Positions 7,171 to 8,533 of a stretch of 8,533 nt of DNA are shown here, piece after piece. The notes below the pieces were generated by a model that had not been told where the DNA came from, did no database searches, and worked only from the letters and a program-made list of their open reading frames with translations. Each line of letters opens with the position of its first letter. The first letter of the stretch is position 1. The translations under genes were made by a program, and so were the position numbers. This stretch comes from Candidatus Blautia equi (GTDB taxonomy: Bacteria > Bacillota > Clostridia > Lachnospirales > Lachnospiraceae), in the NCBI GenBank assembly GCA_018064695.1, contig JAGHUU010000211.1, forward strand, positions 1 to 8,533. Reading direction: 5' to 3'.

Positions 7171-7995
7171 ATGGACCAGTACGTACACATTCAGGGAAAA
7201 AACACAATTCATAAAGAGAGTTGTTCATACATAAGATATTCTATGGCTAACGCTGCAGTGTGTAAGGTAGAGGAAATCCAGCCGCAGCATCACTTTTGTA
7301 CTCGCTGCTGTAAGGAAGAGATCCGTGACAGGGAAGCATATTATGTAGTACTTGATCTTGAAATGTGTACTGTTCCAAGAAATACCTTATATCGATATCA
7401 GCATGAGATCATCCAGATTGGCGCGGTAAAAGTGAATCGCGATTTTGAGATCATCTCTGAATTCAGCACCTATGTGCGGCCGGAATATGGTTCTCTGGAT
7501 TGGAGAATTAAGCATCTGACAGGAATTACAGAATCCCAGCTGAAAACCGCTCCGTTTCTTCAGGAAGCATTGGATGCATTCGAATGCTGGATGGGGGATC
7601 GTGTTACAAAACTGTATGCCTGGAGCGACAGTGACTATATTCAGATCGAGAATGAACTTACGTTAAAACATATGACTTCGAAGCAGAATCAGAAACTCCT
7701 TGAACTGAACTGGATAGATTTCCAGAAATATTTTATGGATAGATTTTCATTCCACAGAAATCCATCCCTGGAAGACGCCATGCATCTCGCAGAGGTAGAT
7801 GCGAAGGGTTCCTACCATAATGGACTGGATGATGCCGCTAACACAGCACGATTGATCCAGAAGCTTATTTTGAACCCTGAATACCAGTTATCCGGAAAAC
7901 TGCCGGCAGAAAAACATGAAGTGAAAAGTAAAGGAACCCATCTTCAGGTTTCCCTGGGTGAGATGTTCGCAGATGTTTTTGGGGCGATTAGATGA
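7171..7995 (+). CDS. DEDDh 3'-5' exonuclease with Cys/His-rich N-terminus, 274 aa
   Basis: An exonuclease of the DnaQ/RNase T superfamily that removes nucleotides from 3' ends using two metal ions. The acidic residues are Asp62 and Glu64 in VVLDLEM (Exo I), Asp155 in WSDSDY (Exo II), and His216 and Asp221 in YHNGLDDAA (Exo III); the histidine makes it DEDDh. The WSDSDY form resembles the Eri1/KapD group, in which an RNA end is often the substrate. Residues 1-50 are extra: His14 and Cys18 (HKESC), then Cys43, Cys46 and Cys47 (FCTRCC). This layout resembles a small zinc-binding motif of the H-x3-C ... C-x2-C type. The C-terminal 40 residues are unassigned. AGGAGA at 7161-7166, 4 nt before ATG, supports the start. 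It follows the 33-aa ORF by 13 nt. I see no convincing terminator after its stop, only a T-tract at 8015-8024. Confidence 0.9.
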   Translation: MDQYVHIQGKNTIHKESCSYIRYSMANAAVCKVEEIQPQHHFCTRCCKEEIRDREAYYVVLDLEMCTVPRNTLYRYQHEIIQIGAVKVNRDFEIISEFSTYVRPEYGSLDWRIKHLTGITESQLKTAPFLQEALDAFECWMGDRVTKLYAWSDSDYIQIENELTLKHMTSKQNQKLLELNWIDFQKYFMDRFSFHRNPSLEDAMHLAEVDAKGSYHNGLDDAANTARLIQKLILNPEYQLSGKLPAEKHEVKSKGTHLQVSLGEMFADVFGAIR

Positions 7996-8040
7996 TAAAG
8001 ATTAATCGGTAGCTTTCTTTTTTTCAAAATAGTAATATAG

Positions 8041-8046
8041 TATAAT
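8041..8046 (+). promoter_or_regulatory. Consensus -10 box before the ComEC-like gene
   Basis: A perfect TATAAT at 8041-8046 lies about 40 nt before the predicted GTG start in an AT-rich stretch (8015-8046). The upstream -35 position holds only a T-run (8018-8024), so the -35 element is poor. It gives a plausible leader of roughly 30 nt containing the AGAAGG ribosome site. Confidence 0.45.
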
Positions 8047-8084
8047 CTGGGATAGAAAAACGATAGTTGCAGAAGGATAAAACA

Positions 8085-8533
8085 GTGTGTAAAGAAAATC
8101 AATCGGGTCAAATAAACAGGATAAATAATACGTTCTCTGCATATTGGAGCAGGATATTTCTTGCATTTTGCCTGTGTCTATTATTGGCAAAGTGTGTTTG
8201 CGCAGATGATCTGACTGTTCATTTTTTAGATGTTGGACAAGGTCTTTGCATATATGCAGAGAGTGGAGATGAAACTTTACTGTATGACGGAGGAGGAAGG
8301 GATTCATCTAGCTTTGTTGTAGCGTGTTTAAAGCAGCAGAATGTCGAAAAAATAGATTATCTGATCTGCAGCCATTTTGATGAAGATCATATGGCTGGGT
8401 TGATCGGATGCCTTCATGCTTTTGAAGTTGGAAGCGTGATCCTGCCGGAATATCAGAAAGAGTCGGACCTTTTTATTTCTCTTATGTCCGCGATTGCAGA
8501 GAAACAACTTGCGGTTCACTATGCGTATGCAGG
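8085..8533 (+). CDS. Secreted ComEC-like metallo-beta-lactamase-fold protein (3' end outside window)
   Basis: The open frame runs from 8067 through the window edge. GTG 8085 is the best start: AGAAGG (8071-8076) is 8 nt upstream, while TTG 8067 has no ribosome site. The first 40 residues form a signal peptide: a polar, basic start, then IFLAFCLCLLLAKCVCA with a plausible signal-peptidase cut after VCA, before DDLTVHFLDVGQG. That HFLDVGQG strand and the SHFDEDHMAG metal motif (His97, Asp99, Asp101, His102) are characteristic of the soluble MBL domain of ComEC/Rec2-like competence proteins. Unlike ComEC, no multi-membrane channel precedes it, so this is a stand-alone extracellular enzyme, as found in many Firmicutes. 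About 149 residues are visible and the rest of the MBL domain lies beyond the window. A nuclease or phosphodiesterase activity is plausible but not shown. Confidence 0.8.
   Translation, partial: MCKENQSGQINRINNTFSAYWSRIFLAFCLCLLLAKCVCADDLTVHFLDVGQGLCIYAESGDETLLYDGGGRDSSSFVVACLKQQNVEKIDYLICSHFDEDHMAGLIGCLHAFEVGSVILPEYQKESDLFISLMSAIAEKQLAVHYAYA

Noticed and set aside
8002..8307. Minus-strand frame over the exonuclease-ComEC spacer
   Set aside because: It runs antisense to the signal peptide and start of the ComEC-like gene, with no motif or ribosome site.

Overview
The window looks like chromosome from a gut-type Firmicute, most likely a Lachnospiraceae (Blautia/Dorea/Clostridium XIVa-like). 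The reasons are strong AGGAGG-type ribosome sites, moderate GC with AT-rich spacers, an M3-type oligoendopeptidase F, a BspA-like leucine-rich-repeat protein and a MoxR/VWA pair. No tRNA, rRNA, CRISPR array, transposase or integrase is visible. The genus assignment is inference from protein style, not from a search.

Layout. Bases 1-52 carry the last codons of a plus-strand gene. Two successive hairpins with T-tracts follow (93-145 and 147-193); they should terminate it and they reach into the 3' end of a convergent, minus-strand metallo-beta-lactamase-fold hydrolase (184-876). A spacer of about 280 bases with divergent promoter candidates separates this hydrolase from a long plus-strand run: oligoendopeptidase F (1158-2918), a LRR_5/BspA-like protein (2945-3964), a protein with a putative-metallopeptidase-like N-terminus and a VWA C-terminus (3998-5368), and a MoxR-type AAA+ ATPase with a long C-terminal extension (5365-6894). 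Gaps are 26 and 33 nt, then an ATGA overlap, and a hairpin at 6978-7005 closes the run. It may be one transcription unit, with LRR-VWA-MoxR as a functional module.

After the hairpin comes a second small unit: a 33-codon ORF with an excellent Shine-Dalgarno (7056-7157), then, 13 nt later, a DEDDh 3'-5' exonuclease with a Cys/His-rich N-terminus (7171-7995). A TATAAT box follows, then the start of a secreted ComEC-like metallo-beta-lactamase-fold protein (8085 onward) that runs off the window.

How the genes may work together. MoxR ATPases with VWA partners usually act as chaperone-like pairs that remodel or metallate a client. Here the VWA protein keeps a complete MIDAS, but its metallopeptidase-like N-terminal motif reads HCVYH instead of HExxH, so it looks like a scaffold rather than a protease. 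The LRR protein is the obvious candidate adaptor or client recogniser. The most interesting parts of the window are this three-gene cassette and the tiny ORF in front of the exonuclease.
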